A stretch of 64,000 nt of DNA. Origin: Terriglobia bacterium. Lineage in GTDB: Bacteria; Acidobacteriota; Terriglobia; JAIQFV01. Shown here one piece after another: positions 45,810-54,761 of this stretch. How positions within the stretch are numbered: position 1 is the first letter of the stretch; each line of letters opens with the position of its first letter. A program made the translations under genes and the position numbers. The notes beneath the pieces were generated by a model that was given only the letters and a program-made list of their open reading frames with translations, had not been told where the DNA came from and did no database searches. The stretch spans positions 44,346 through 108,345 of the forward strand of contig JAIQFV010000017.1 of NCBI GenBank assembly GCA_020073085.1. The letters are read 5' to 3'.

Positions 45810-46289
45810 TCAGATCTTTCTCATCAAGCCAGCCATCTCGATGGCCGCCATCGCCGCATCGCTCCCCTTGTTGCCGGCTTTGCCTCCCGCACGTTGGATG
45901 GCCTCTTCGAGCGTATTGCATGTCAACACGCCGAACGCAATCGGCGTTTGCGCTTCCACGCTGGCGACCTCGATCCCCTTGGCGCAGCCGGCACAAACCG
46001 AATCAAAATGAGGCGTCTCCCCCCGGATAATACAACCAAGCGTAATGATCGCCTCAAATTTTCCGGAGCGGGCCAGGCGGCTGGCGGCCTGGGGAATTTC
46101 AAACGCCCCGGGCACCCGGACGACCTTTACATCCCTCCTCAGGTTTGCGCCCGTGCGTTCCAGCGTCTCCAAAGCGGCCGAGAGCAGGCGTTCGCCGATG
46201 AAACTGTTGAATCGGGACACGACGATAGCGAACTTCTTGCCACGGGCGTTGAGATCGCCGGTCACTGTTTGGATCTTGGCTCGGGTCAT
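45810..46289 (-). CDS. ribH: 6,7-dimethyl-8-ribityllumazine synthase
   Basis: RibH makes the lumazine precursor of riboflavin. The 159-residue protein has KFAIVVSRFNSFIGERLLSA, VKVVRVPGAFEIPQAASRLA, ITLGCIIRGETPHFDSVCAG (with the R-G-x-T-x-H-F/Y active-site loop), PIAFGVLTCNTLEEAIQRAG and GNKGSDAAMAAIEMAGL. ATG 46289 gives the family N-terminus. nusB is next in the same direction, a common ribH-nusB pairing. No FMN riboswitch was seen. Confidence 0.95.
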   Translation of the reverse strand: MTRAKIQTVTGDLNARGKKFAIVVSRFNSFIGERLLSAALETLERTGANLRRDVKVVRVPGAFEIPQAASRLARSGKFEAIITLGCIIRGETPHFDSVCAGCAKGIEVASVEAQTPIAFGVLTCNTLEEAIQRAGGKAGNKGSDAAMAAIEMAGLMRKI

Positions 46290-46335
46290 TAGATCACTCG
46301 AACGGGGTTTTTTCTCCACTCCCGAAAGCGCACTT

Positions 46336-47121
46336 CTACTTTCCTTTGAATTGGGCGGGGCGCTTTTCCAGGAAGGCTTGAGTTCCCTCTTTCATATCCT
46401 CAGTGGTGCAGCATAGGCCGAACAGCGTTGCCTCAAGGAATAACCCGTCCTCCTGGGTACCTTCGAGACCACGATTCACGGCCTCCATGGAGTACTTCAA
46501 GGCGAGCGGCGCATTGGCAATCATCGCCTGTGCCACTTTCTCGGCCGTGGGCATGAGTTCAGCATAGGGCACTACTTTATTGACGAGACCGATCAGATAG
46601 GCTTCAGTCCCTGAGATCTGCTCACCGGTGAGGAGGAGTTGCATGGCCATCCCCTTGCCCACCAGCCGTGGCAGCCGTTGAGTTCCGCCGTATCCTGCCA
46701 TGATGCCGAGCTTCACTTCCGGCTGGCCCAGGCGGGCATTCTCACTGGCGATGCGGAGGGTGCAGGCCAGGGCGAGTTCGCAGCCTCCCCCCAGGGCGTA
46801 GCCATTGATGGCCGCGATCACGGGCTTGCCCAGGGTCTCAATCCTGTGGAGAACCTTTTGGCCCCAAAGCGAAAACTCTTTGCCTTCGACGGGGGATTGT
46901 GTCGCCAGCTGACCGATGTCCGCACCCGCCACGAAGGCCTTTTCACCCGCCCCCGTCAGGATGACGGCGCGGACCCCATCGTCCTGAGAAATCGTCGCAA
47001 AAACATCGTCCAACTCTTGCATCACGGCCCGGTTCAAGGCGTTCAACTTGGTTGGTCGGTTGATGGTGACATACGCGAGCTGGCTTCTTTTCTCGAACAG
47101 AATGTTTTCATACGAGGACAT
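46336..47121 (-). CDS. Enoyl-CoA hydratase (crotonase)
   Basis: The 261-residue crotonase adds water to enoyl-CoA. The oxyanion-hole loops are GAGEKAFVAGADIGQLAT and INGYALGGGCELALACTLRI. The two catalytic Glu (E144 and E164 in the rat enzyme) are in GGGCELA and GQPEVKLGIMAGYGGTQRL, so both are present. ATG 47121 with GGAG 6 bases upstream (after TTCTTT) was chosen; an in-frame extension upstream to 47283 overlaps the dehydrogenase gene and is not conserved. It lies downstream of the dehydrogenase and thiolase, which gives a complete set for short-chain acyl-CoA turnover. Confidence 0.93.
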   Translation of the reverse strand: MSSYENILFEKRSQLAYVTINRPTKLNALNRAVMQELDDVFATISQDDGVRAVILTGAGEKAFVAGADIGQLATQSPVEGKEFSLWGQKVLHRIETLGKPVIAAINGYALGGGCELALACTLRIASENARLGQPEVKLGIMAGYGGTQRLPRLVGKGMAMQLLLTGEQISGTEAYLIGLVNKVVPYAELMPTAEKVAQAMIANAPLALKYSMEAVNRGLEGTQEDGLFLEATLFGLCCTTEDMKEGTQAFLEKRPAQFKGK

Positions 47122-47242
47122 AAAGAACTCCATCTTTGCCTGAGAATTTTGGATGAGCAGCGGGATTTCCAGTCCGACCCCATCACTCGCCGTCCCGGAT
47201 GCCGTTGATTCACGCCGTGCCTCCTTGCAGTCGCTCTTGCCT

Positions 47243-48121
47243 CTAAAGGGCCGGCTTCGGGTTTTTCGGATCACTCCAATCATAAAACCCTCGCCCTGTC
47301 TTCTTCCCGAAGTTACCGGCCAGGACCAGCCGCTTCAACAACGGCGGGGAAGCAAATCGTTTTTCTTTAAACTCTTCGAACATGATTTCGGCGATGTAGT
47401 AGGTGGTATCGAGTCCCACGAAATCGAGAAGGGTGAAGGGTCCCATAGGATATCCACAACCCAGTTTCATGCCATTGTCAATATCGACGATCGACCCCAC
47501 CCCTTCCTCGAACGCGCGGATCGCGTCGAGAAGATAGGGCACCAGCAAGCGATTGACAATGAACCCGCCGGTATCCCGCGCCCTCACCGCCACCTTCCCC
47601 AGCGATTCCGTGAATTGGACCGCCTGCTCATAGATGTGAGGATCCGTGGCAATGGTCCGGACCACTTCCACCAGCTTCATCAGGGGGACGGGGTTGAAGA
47701 AGTGCATCCCAATGAAACGACCGGGTCGTTTCGTGGAGGTCATCATCTCGGTGATGGAGAGCGAGGAGGTGTTGGACGCGAAGATGGTCTCCGGGCCGGC
47801 CACTTCTTCGAGCATCCGGTAGGTCAGCTTCTTGGTTTCCAGGTTCTCCGTGATGGCTTCAATGATGATGTCGCAGTCCTTCAAGCCTTCAAAGTGCACA
47901 GTTCCGCTCAGCCGGTTCATCGTCTGTCGTTTATCATCGGCCGACATCGCCCCTTTCTCCACGAACTTGCTGAGCGACTTGTCGATGAATCCGAAACCCT
48001 TATCAAGCAGCGCCTGGGAGACTTCGCGGACCAATGTTTCATATCCGGCCGTCGCAGCCACCTGCGCAATTCCCGAACCCATCAGCCCACACCCGACAAC
48101 TCCAACTTTTTTGATCTCCAT
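47243..48121 (-). CDS. 3-hydroxybutyryl-CoA dehydrogenase
   Basis: The 292-residue NAD-dependent enzyme oxidises 3-hydroxyacyl-CoA. The NAD-binding N-terminus is KKVGVVGCGLMGSGIAQVAA. The catalytic region FIGMHFFNPVPLMKLVEVVR carries His (H-F-F-N-P), and the C-terminal domain has TGGFIVNRLLVPYLLDAIRA and GYPMGPFTLLDFVGLDTTYY. The single-domain length fits HBD/PaaH, not the fused FadB. ATG 48121 is used; GTG 48127 is also possible. It lies between the thiolase and the crotonase genes. Confidence 0.94.
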   Translation of the reverse strand: MEIKKVGVVGCGLMGSGIAQVAATAGYETLVREVSQALLDKGFGFIDKSLSKFVEKGAMSADDKRQTMNRLSGTVHFEGLKDCDIIIEAITENLETKKLTYRMLEEVAGPETIFASNTSSLSITEMMTSTKRPGRFIGMHFFNPVPLMKLVEVVRTIATDPHIYEQAVQFTESLGKVAVRARDTGGFIVNRLLVPYLLDAIRAFEEGVGSIVDIDNGMKLGCGYPMGPFTLLDFVGLDTTYYIAEIMFEEFKEKRFASPPLLKRLVLAGNFGKKTGRGFYDWSDPKNPKPAL

Positions 48122-48267
48122 GGTCACTGCTCCATATGAAATTTAGGGTTGAAAGCAAGGGAGGACGGAATCATCCTTCCCGTCCGAAAAGTTGCATTTT
48201 CGAATTTCACTCCAGGGCGATGTCCCCCGGTCGAGGTGCAGGCCGACGCGGGTGAATCGCCCAATGA

Positions 48268-49464
48268 TCAGGACGACTGGCGGGCCTCCACGATCATGGC
48301 GATGCCCTGGCCGCCCCCGATGCAAGCGGTCGTCAGCCCGTAACGTTTCTGGCGCCGCCGCAGTTCATGCAAAATCGTAAGAACCAAACGCGTTCCGCTG
48401 GCGCCCAGCGGATGTCCCAGGGCGATGGCCCCGCCGTTCACGTTGACCTTTTCGCGGTCGAGCCCGAGCTCCTTCTCCACTCCCAGGTACTGCGCGGCGA
48501 AGGCCTCGTTGACTTCGATAAGGTCCATTTGGTCCAGCTTCATTCCCGTTCTCTCCAGGACCTTCCGTGTGGCGGGAACAGGTCCCCGGCCCATCAACTC
48601 CGGTTCCACCCCCGCCACCGCCCATCCAATCACCCGGCCCAGGGGTTTGAGACCGCGCTCCCGGGCATAGGCGGCCGACGTCACCACCACCGCCGCACCC
48701 CCATCGACAATTCCACTGGCATTGCCGGCGGTCACCGTGCCGCTCTTCCCAAATGCAGGCTGCAATTTTCCCAGCCCTTCAAGCGTAGTATCCGGCCTCA
48801 TGTGGTCATCCTGCTTGACGAGCTCCACCCCCTTCTTGGTCTTGACTTCCACCGGCACGACCTCATCGGAGAGGCGGCAACTCTTCCAGGCCTCTGCCGC
48901 AAGGTGTTGGCTGCGTAGCGCAAAGGAATCTTGATCGTTTCGGGACCAGCCAAATTTGGCGGCCAGATTTTCGGCCGTCTGGGCCATGTACAGGTGGCAG
49001 TAGGAATCCATCAGGGAGACCATCAAGGAATCTTCAAGCACGGCGTTCCCCAGTCGAAGGCCCGACCGCACTCCTCGGAGAACGAAGGGGGCCTGGGACA
49101 TGGATTCGCAGCCTCCGGCCAGCACCAGCTTTGCCTCCTCCAGCAGGATGCGGTGCGCGGCTTGAACGATCGACTCCATCCCGGAGCCGCACAATCGATT
49201 CACGGTCACGGCCGGGGTTTCAATGGGGACTCCCGCCTTGAGGCCGACATGACGGGCACAATAGATGGCATCGGGGGAGGTCTGCATGGCATTCCCGATG
49301 ATCACGTGGTCGATCTCTCCCGGATCGACTCCCGCACGGCGGATCGCCTCGCGGGCGGCGATGGCCCCCAGTTCGCTCTGAGTGAAATCTTTCAACACCC
49401 CGTTGTATTCCGTCATGGGAGTCCGGGCACCGGCCACGATGACGATCTCGTCTTTTTGACTCAT
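48268..49464 (-). CDS. Acetyl-CoA C-acyltransferase (thiolase)
   Basis: The 398-residue thiolase condenses or cleaves acyl-CoA. The active-site residues are the nucleophile Cys in NRLCGSGMESIVQAAHRI, His in ALGHPLGASGTRLVLTILHE and the second Cys in TACIGGGQGIAMIVEA. VNEAFAAQYLGVEKELGLDR is the NEAFA motif. It may act in beta-oxidation or in the reverse acetoacetyl-CoA direction; the adjacent dehydrogenase and crotonase fit either. SD GAGGTG is 5 bases upstream of the ATG. It probably starts the three-gene unit. Confidence 0.93.
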   Translation of the reverse strand: MSQKDEIVIVAGARTPMTEYNGVLKDFTQSELGAIAAREAIRRAGVDPGEIDHVIIGNAMQTSPDAIYCARHVGLKAGVPIETPAVTVNRLCGSGMESIVQAAHRILLEEAKLVLAGGCESMSQAPFVLRGVRSGLRLGNAVLEDSLMVSLMDSYCHLYMAQTAENLAAKFGWSRNDQDSFALRSQHLAAEAWKSCRLSDEVVPVEVKTKKGVELVKQDDHMRPDTTLEGLGKLQPAFGKSGTVTAGNASGIVDGGAAVVVTSAAYARERGLKPLGRVIGWAVAGVEPELMGRGPVPATRKVLERTGMKLDQMDLIEVNEAFAAQYLGVEKELGLDREKVNVNGGAIALGHPLGASGTRLVLTILHELRRRQKRYGLTTACIGGGQGIAMIVEARQSS

Positions 49465-49544
49465 AAAGACACCTCAAGCTTCAGCTCATGTGGGGACTGC
49501 CCAAGCGCTCACAAACTAGCAGATAGTGAATTCGCGTGTCAACG

Positions 49545-52175
49545 CTATCTCTGGGACAGCGACGGGTCAAGAGAGGATTGCGGTTCGGAAGCGACAGTGC
49601 GGGATTGGGCCAACGCCTGCTCGGCGCGGAAAACCACGTCGGTGGCGGAATCCGCCGGATCCGTATGAGGCGTCACCAGGGCCTCTGCCGCCGCGGAGGA
49701 CAACAGGACAGGGGCTTCACCGACCAGCGAATGGAGTTTCTCGAGCGCCTCGGAAGTCAGGAATGAATGAAATTTCTGGACCACCCAATCCGCCTCACTG
49801 TAGGGCGTATCGGGGAGAATCAATGCAATGATCGAGCGGTCAAACTTGACCGCAATGTCGGTTTCCCGGGTGTGCGCGATGATCAATTGCGCAAAATCTC
49901 TCAACAGCTGCATGGCGCGGAAGGAGTCCTGCAACCGCTCCAACTCCTCCATGTGACTCAGCTCCAGCAGGGCGAGGGAGAGGGTGGTGCCCTGTCTTCG
50001 GGCCTGGTCAATCTCCGACACCAGGCAGTCGAAAAATGAGTGTCGGCTGATGAGCCCCGTCTCTTCATCGATGACGGCCAGGGTCTTCACAAGATGGCGC
50101 AACCGGGCATGCCCCAGGGCCACGGCGATCTGTTCGGTCACGGTCTGAAGAATGAGAATCTCCTCCCCCGTCCAAGACCGAACTTCCTCGGCCTGCTCGA
50201 GGCCGACAAACCCAATCACCTGCTCCTGGCTTGAAAGAGGCCAGACCACCAGGGATTGCACCCCCAGTGAAACGAGTTCCGGTCGGATCTTCTCGAACTC
50301 GGGATCCTCCGTCACCCGGTCGGAAAACAGAGGCCGACGGTTGACCACCACAGTCTGCTCACAGAACTGCAGCAAAGGAACCAGCGTGCTGGGATCCGAT
50401 TTGGCGCGCTTGGACTCGCAGTACTCAATGTAGGTGCTGGCAGGTTTAGCTGCTGAAGAGAGGGCTGCAAAGCATCGGCTGACATGCAGAAGCTTGCCCA
50501 GCTCATGGACCGCCGTGTACAACACGCCCTTCGCGCCCTGTTGAAGATGGACCTTGCGGAAGATGGCCGCGATCGCTTCAATCCCGCGTCCGACATTGGT
50601 TTCAACGGGACGCACCCCCGGGGAAGGGCGCGCCGTTCCGATGGGCGCCCCGGCGGGTTTCGGCGCCGGAGTCGGAGTTTCCTCCATGCCCCCCGCCGGT
50701 GAGTGACCCGTTTCCCGACACAAGGTGAGGTAGCGTTCCTTGAACTCAGCGGGCAAAGGGGTCATCGTCTCCAGCTTCTTCAGCGGGACGAGGGCCCGGT
50801 CCTTCATTTGATACTTCAAGAGGAGTTCTGCCTGCAGAAACAAATCTTCGATCGCCTCATTGGTGGGCTTACCGATGGCGACGGGCGGTTCGACCTCGGC
50901 CTCCGCAGGCGCCTGCTGTTCGGCCTTTCGGTCTGCCGCTCGCCGGTAAACGCCGACCTTTTCGAGATGGGCCTCGAGGGGCTGGAGCGTAGCGGGCGGG
51001 AGCTTGGTCCTCAAGCGTTCCAGACGTTCCCCATGAGCGACATCGGAGGGGTCGCCGCTGATCAGGTTGTCCAGGACCTCCGCTGCCATCGCATGGTTCT
51101 CGGCCTCACAATGGGCTTCAAACATCTTCTCGAGGGATTGCTTGTATTCCTCACGATTGTTGAGCGACAGGTGAAGCCCCGCGAGTTGGGAAAGGACCGC
51201 TACATCGTTCGGGTTCCGTGCGACAATGGTCTCCAGCAAGCCCGTGACGACCGGATACTGCCGGATCCGGAAACAATACTCCTTAAGTTTCATGGCGAGG
51301 GCGAAGGCGTTGGCGGGGTTGTTCGCCTGGAGCCATTTCTCTGCCAGGGAAACCAGTCGGGGATAGGACTCCGGTTTGATTTGAAAAAGGCGTGACCAGA
51401 CCTGGTCAGCCTTATCGAGCCGATTGAGATGGACATTTGCCGCGCCCAGGTCGTCCAGGAGTTGCGGGTGCTGCGGATTGGCCTGGGCCCCTGCTTCCAG
51501 AATTTCCACCACCATCTCCCAGCGTTTCTCGGCAGCGTACAAATGCGCCACCGTCAGCACCGTCTCGGCGTTCTTCGGGTTCAATTGGATCACTTGCTGG
51601 AGGTCGGCCACGGCTTCCGCAAAGTTCTTCTTCGCCAGATGCTGCTTTCCCGCAGTGAGCAGGGCGCGCTCCGCGACCGCCTCCTCCTTGTTCGCCGCAG
51701 CAAATTTTCCGAGAGTTTCATAGTGGGCCGTCTCTTCAGGCAGAAGCTCCACGATTCGCTCGTAACAGTGCATGGCCGCTGAGGCCTTGCCCTGCTTGGC
51801 GAGCACCTGGGACGCAATCTGATATTCCTGAACAGCCTCGGTGACCTTGTTGTTTTGGAGGAGGAAATGGGCCAGGTCAAGGATCTTCTGAGGATCGTTG
51901 GGCCGGAGTTTGATGATCTTGCGATGGAGAAAAATGGCCTTGCTCAGGGCCCCCTCCGCCTGAGCCTGATCAATTAAGGATTGGTATGCCCGGATCGCCT
52001 CTTCACTCTGATGGGTCTGCACATAGAGATCCGCAATGGTCTGAAGCAGATCCGGATCGGTGGGGTCATCATGGTAAAGGCCAAGGTACTCCTCGAGCGC
52101 TTCGCGGGTCTTCCCCTTTTGAAGGTTCTTCTGTGCTTTCTCGATGCGCTTCTTGTAAATGCTTGAGGTAAACAT
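49545..52175 (-). CDS. TPR - GAF - degenerate GGDEF scaffold protein
   Basis: The 876-residue cytosolic protein starts at ATG 52175 (a longer frame to 52430 would cross the lepA start and promoter). Residues 1 to about 490 are TPRs (REALEEYLGLYHDDPTDPDL, ALSKAIFLHRKIIKLRPNDP, NFAEAVADLQQVIQLNPKNA). After a Pro/Ala-rich linker, residues about 590-740 form a GAF-type domain (AVHELGKLLHVSRCFAALSS, SLGVQSLVVWPLSSQEQVIG, RSWTGEEILILQTVTEQIAV). The C-terminus (about 750-860) aligns with GGDEF (IDEETGLISRHSFFDCLVSE) but the GG(D/E)EF site reads KFDRSIIALIL. It cannot make c-di-GMP by the normal mechanism. Domain order resembles receptor scaffolds; target unknown. Confidence 0.86.
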   Translation of the reverse strand: MFTSSIYKKRIEKAQKNLQKGKTREALEEYLGLYHDDPTDPDLLQTIADLYVQTHQSEEAIRAYQSLIDQAQAEGALSKAIFLHRKIIKLRPNDPQKILDLAHFLLQNNKVTEAVQEYQIASQVLAKQGKASAAMHCYERIVELLPEETAHYETLGKFAAANKEEAVAERALLTAGKQHLAKKNFAEAVADLQQVIQLNPKNAETVLTVAHLYAAEKRWEMVVEILEAGAQANPQHPQLLDDLGAANVHLNRLDKADQVWSRLFQIKPESYPRLVSLAEKWLQANNPANAFALAMKLKEYCFRIRQYPVVTGLLETIVARNPNDVAVLSQLAGLHLSLNNREEYKQSLEKMFEAHCEAENHAMAAEVLDNLISGDPSDVAHGERLERLRTKLPPATLQPLEAHLEKVGVYRRAADRKAEQQAPAEAEVEPPVAIGKPTNEAIEDLFLQAELLLKYQMKDRALVPLKKLETMTPLPAEFKERYLTLCRETGHSPAGGMEETPTPAPKPAGAPIGTARPSPGVRPVETNVGRGIEAIAAIFRKVHLQQGAKGVLYTAVHELGKLLHVSRCFAALSSAAKPASTYIEYCESKRAKSDPSTLVPLLQFCEQTVVVNRRPLFSDRVTEDPEFEKIRPELVSLGVQSLVVWPLSSQEQVIGFVGLEQAEEVRSWTGEEILILQTVTEQIAVALGHARLRHLVKTLAVIDEETGLISRHSFFDCLVSEIDQARRQGTTLSLALLELSHMEELERLQDSFRAMQLLRDFAQLIIAHTRETDIAVKFDRSIIALILPDTPYSEADWVVQKFHSFLTSEALEKLHSLVGEAPVLLSSAAAEALVTPHTDPADSATDVVFRAEQALAQSRTVASEPQSSLDPSLSQR

Positions 52176-52351
52176 GAATTCAAGTTTGAGATCGGGCCGG
52201 GCAAGAAGAGCGGCCCAAAAAAAGCGCCCAATTTTGATGTGAAATATACTCTTTCGCACCTTAGTTTTCAAAGGAATTGTACGACCCCTGGGTTCCTCCG
52301 GATGCCATGCGGTCGTCACGTCCAGCTCCGGGACTGCACGTGGAGTGTCAA

Positions 52352-52381
52352 TTGACAGTCTTCCGAGGCGGTTGATATAGT
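52352..52381 (+). promoter_or_regulatory. Sigma-70-type promoter of lepA
   Basis: Consensus TTGACA (52352-52357), an 18-base spacer, and TATAGT (52376-52381). Transcription would begin near 52388, so translation of lepA must start at the ATG 52421, not at the longer in-frame start at 52385. Confidence 0.8.
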
Positions 52382-52420
52382 GTTTTGTTTGTCGAGGCGG
52401 AGAAGTCTTCTCCTGATGAC

Positions 52421-54217
52421 ATGGACACAAAATTCATCCGAAATTTTTCAATAATAGCTCACATCGATCACGGCAAGACCACGTTGAGTGACCGGCTGCT
52501 TGAGTTGACGGGGGCATTGAGTCAGCGGGAGATGGGGGAGCAGGTGCTGGATGCCATGGATCTTGAGCGCGAGCGGGGCATTACGATTAAGGCGCACGCG
52601 GTGCGGCTGACCTACCACGCGCTCGACGATCAGGAGTACATTTTCAATCTCATTGACACGCCCGGGCACGTCGACTTTTCCTACGAAGTCTCGCGGTCAC
52701 TGGCGGCCTGTGAGGGGGCCATCCTGGTGGTCGATGCCTCCCAGGGGGTGGAAGCACAAACCCTGGCCAACTGCTATCTCGCCGTCAACAATAATCTCCA
52801 TATCATCCCAGTCATCAACAAGATCGATTTGCCCTCGGCCCAGCCGGCGGTCATCAAAGAGCAGATCGAACACCTGATCGGCATTGATTCCTCCAATGCC
52901 ATTCTGGCCAGCGCGAAGCAGGGGATCGGCACCGGGGAAATTCTCGAAGCCATTGTCCGGGAAATCCCCTCTCCGGCCGGGGACTTCGACGCTCCCCTCA
53001 AAGCGCTCATCTTTGATTCCTGGTTTGACTCCTATCGCGGCGTCGTGATCCTGACGCGCGTCATCGATGGGGAAATGCGCCGCGGGAAGCAAATACGGTC
53101 GATGGCTACGGGCCAGGTGTATACCATCGAGGATCTGGGTGCCATGACACCCAAAGCGATCTCGCTGGATTCACTGGGGGCGGGCGAAGTGGGGTTTTTC
53201 ATTGCGAACATTAAGCGCGTCGCGGATACCAAGATCGGGGACACCTTCACGGATGCCGTTCATCCAACCGCGACCCCCTTTCCCGGCTTTCAGGAAATTA
53301 AGCCGATGGTGTTCGCCGGCCTCTATCCGGTGGAGGCGGAACAGTATGAGCCTCTGCGGGATGCTCTGGAGAAACTCCGGCTCAATGATTCCTCGTTCTT
53401 TTATGAGCCTGAGAACTCGCTGGCGCTGGGCTTCGGTTATCGATGCGGGTTCCTCGGACTGCTCCACATGGACATTGTGCAGGAACGGCTGGAGCGGGAA
53501 TTCAATCTCAACCTGCTGACGACCGCGCCCAGCGTGCGATACCGGGTGACTCGGACCGATGGCAGCGTCATCGAGGTCGACAATCCCACCAAGCTTCCCC
53601 CCCCGAATGAAATCGATCGAATTGAAGAGCCCATGATCGAGGCCACCCTGTTGAGTCACCATGAGTACGTCGGGAATATCCTGAAACTGGCGGAGGAAAA
53701 GCGGGGGATCCAGAAAAAATTCGAATATGTTTCCCCGACCCGGGTGATGCTGGTGTATGACCTGCCGCTGAATGAAATCGTCCTGGATTTTAATGATCGA
53801 CTGAAATCCGCCTCCCGCGGATATGCGTCCTTCGACTACCATTTCAGCGGCTATCGGGAATCCGACCTGGTCAAACTCGACCTCCTGGTCAATGACGAGC
53901 CGGTGGATGCGCTGTCCCTGATCGTCCACCGTGATCAGGCCTTTCCCCGCGGTCGCGCCCTCACCGAAAAGATGAAGGAATTGATTCCCCGCCAACTCTT
54001 CCCCATTCCCATCCAAGCCGCAGTGGGAAGCCGGGTCATTTCGCGAGAAACTGTCCGGGCGATGGGCAAAAACGTCATCGCCAAATGCTACGGAGGTGAT
54101 ATCACCCGCAAGCGGAAGCTCTTGGAGAAACAAAAGGAAGGGAAGAAGCGCATGAAGCGGGTGGGCAAGGTCGATATCCCCCAGGAGGCGTTCCTCGCGA
54201 TCCTGAAGGTGCAGTGA
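52421..54217 (+). CDS. lepA: Elongation factor 4 (LepA)
   Basis: LepA is a ribosomal GTPase implicated in back-translocation and 30S biogenesis. The 598-residue protein has [20 protein letters not shown] (G1), GITIKAHAV (G2), [20 protein letters not shown] (G3) and [11 protein letters not shown] (G4). EF-G-like domains II, III and V follow, and the LepA-specific C-terminal domain is visible ([40 protein letters not shown]). ATG 52421 ([11 protein letters not shown]) gives the family length; the promoter at 52352-52381 supports it. The C-terminal CTD shows the lysine-rich loop. Confidence 0.97.
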   Translation: MDTKFIRNFSIIAHIDHGKTTLSDRLLELTGALSQREMGEQVLDAMDLERERGITIKAHAVRLTYHALDDQEYIFNLIDTPGHVDFSYEVSRSLAACEGAILVVDASQGVEAQTLANCYLAVNNNLHIIPVINKIDLPSAQPAVIKEQIEHLIGIDSSNAILASAKQGIGTGEILEAIVREIPSPAGDFDAPLKALIFDSWFDSYRGVVILTRVIDGEMRRGKQIRSMATGQVYTIEDLGAMTPKAISLDSLGAGEVGFFIANIKRVADTKIGDTFTDAVHPTATPFPGFQEIKPMVFAGLYPVEAEQYEPLRDALEKLRLNDSSFFYEPENSLALGFGYRCGFLGLLHMDIVQERLEREFNLNLLTTAPSVRYRVTRTDGSVIEVDNPTKLPPPNEIDRIEEPMIEATLLSHHEYVGNILKLAEEKRGIQKKFEYVSPTRVMLVYDLPLNEIVLDFNDRLKSASRGYASFDYHFSGYRESDLVKLDLLVNDEPVDALSLIVHRDQAFPRGRALTEKMKELIPRQLFPIPIQAAVGSRVISRETVRAMGKNVIAKCYGGDITRKRKLLEKQKEGKKRMKRVGKVDIPQEAFLAILKVQ

Positions 54218-54343
54218 GAGAACCGGAGAATCTCGGGTTGTCTTGTTTCTTTGATGTATAGTAAGGTTGTTTCTTAATTTTCTCCCCCCATCACCCCCAA
54301 GAAAACGCACCAAGATGGCGCCAACTGCGCAGAGGGGGATCAT

Positions 54344-54726
54344 ATGGACCCCAATGAAATCACCATGAAATCATTGGTGCAGCACTCGACGTACACCGTG
54401 CCCTGGGGCCAGGCCTGTTGGAGTCAGCCTATGAAGAATGTCTCTGTTATGAACTGAATCTTCGGCAGATTCCGTTCGAGCGTCAGCGACCCTTGCCCCT
54501 GCAATACAAGGGAAAGCGATTGGATTGTGGTTATCGTTTGGATATTGTGGTTTTGGATGCCGTTGTTGTCGAGATCAAAGCAGTCGAATCCATTCTCCCG
54601 ATTCACGAGGCTCAGCTGCTGAGTTATTTGAAAATAGGGGGATGGAAAATCGGCCTTCTTCTGAACTTCAATGTTCCGGTCTTGAAGGACCCCATTCGAC
54701 GGCGGGTTATGGGTCTGTTGGAATAG
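54344..54726 (+). pseudogene. GxxExxY family protein with a -1 frameshift
   Basis: Family members usually start MDPNEIT..IIGAAIEVHRxLGPGLLES. Here ATG 54344 encodes MDPNEITMK, then the frame breaks. From 54370 another frame encodes IIGAALDVHRALGPGLLESA and continues YEECLCYELNLRQIPFERQR to the stop at 54724-54726. One A is missing in the run ATGAAA at 54365-54370 (ATGAAAATC expected). The rest is intact: LDCGYRLDIVVLDAVVVEIK with the D..E.K core, then AVESILPIHEAQLLSYLKIG and GLLLNFNVPVLKDPIRRRVM. The family has a PD-(D/E)XK nuclease-like fold (PF13366) of unknown role. Either a real lesion or a base-calling error in the A-run. An ORF caller would show only a 102-aa piece from 54418. Confidence 0.85.
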
Positions 54727-54761
54727 ATATGCTTTGTGATCTTGCTGTCTTTGTGGTGAAA

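Noticed and set aside
53171..54343. A 390-codon minus-strand frame opposite lepA
   Set aside because: Shadow of LepA; lepA has full G motifs and its own promoter.
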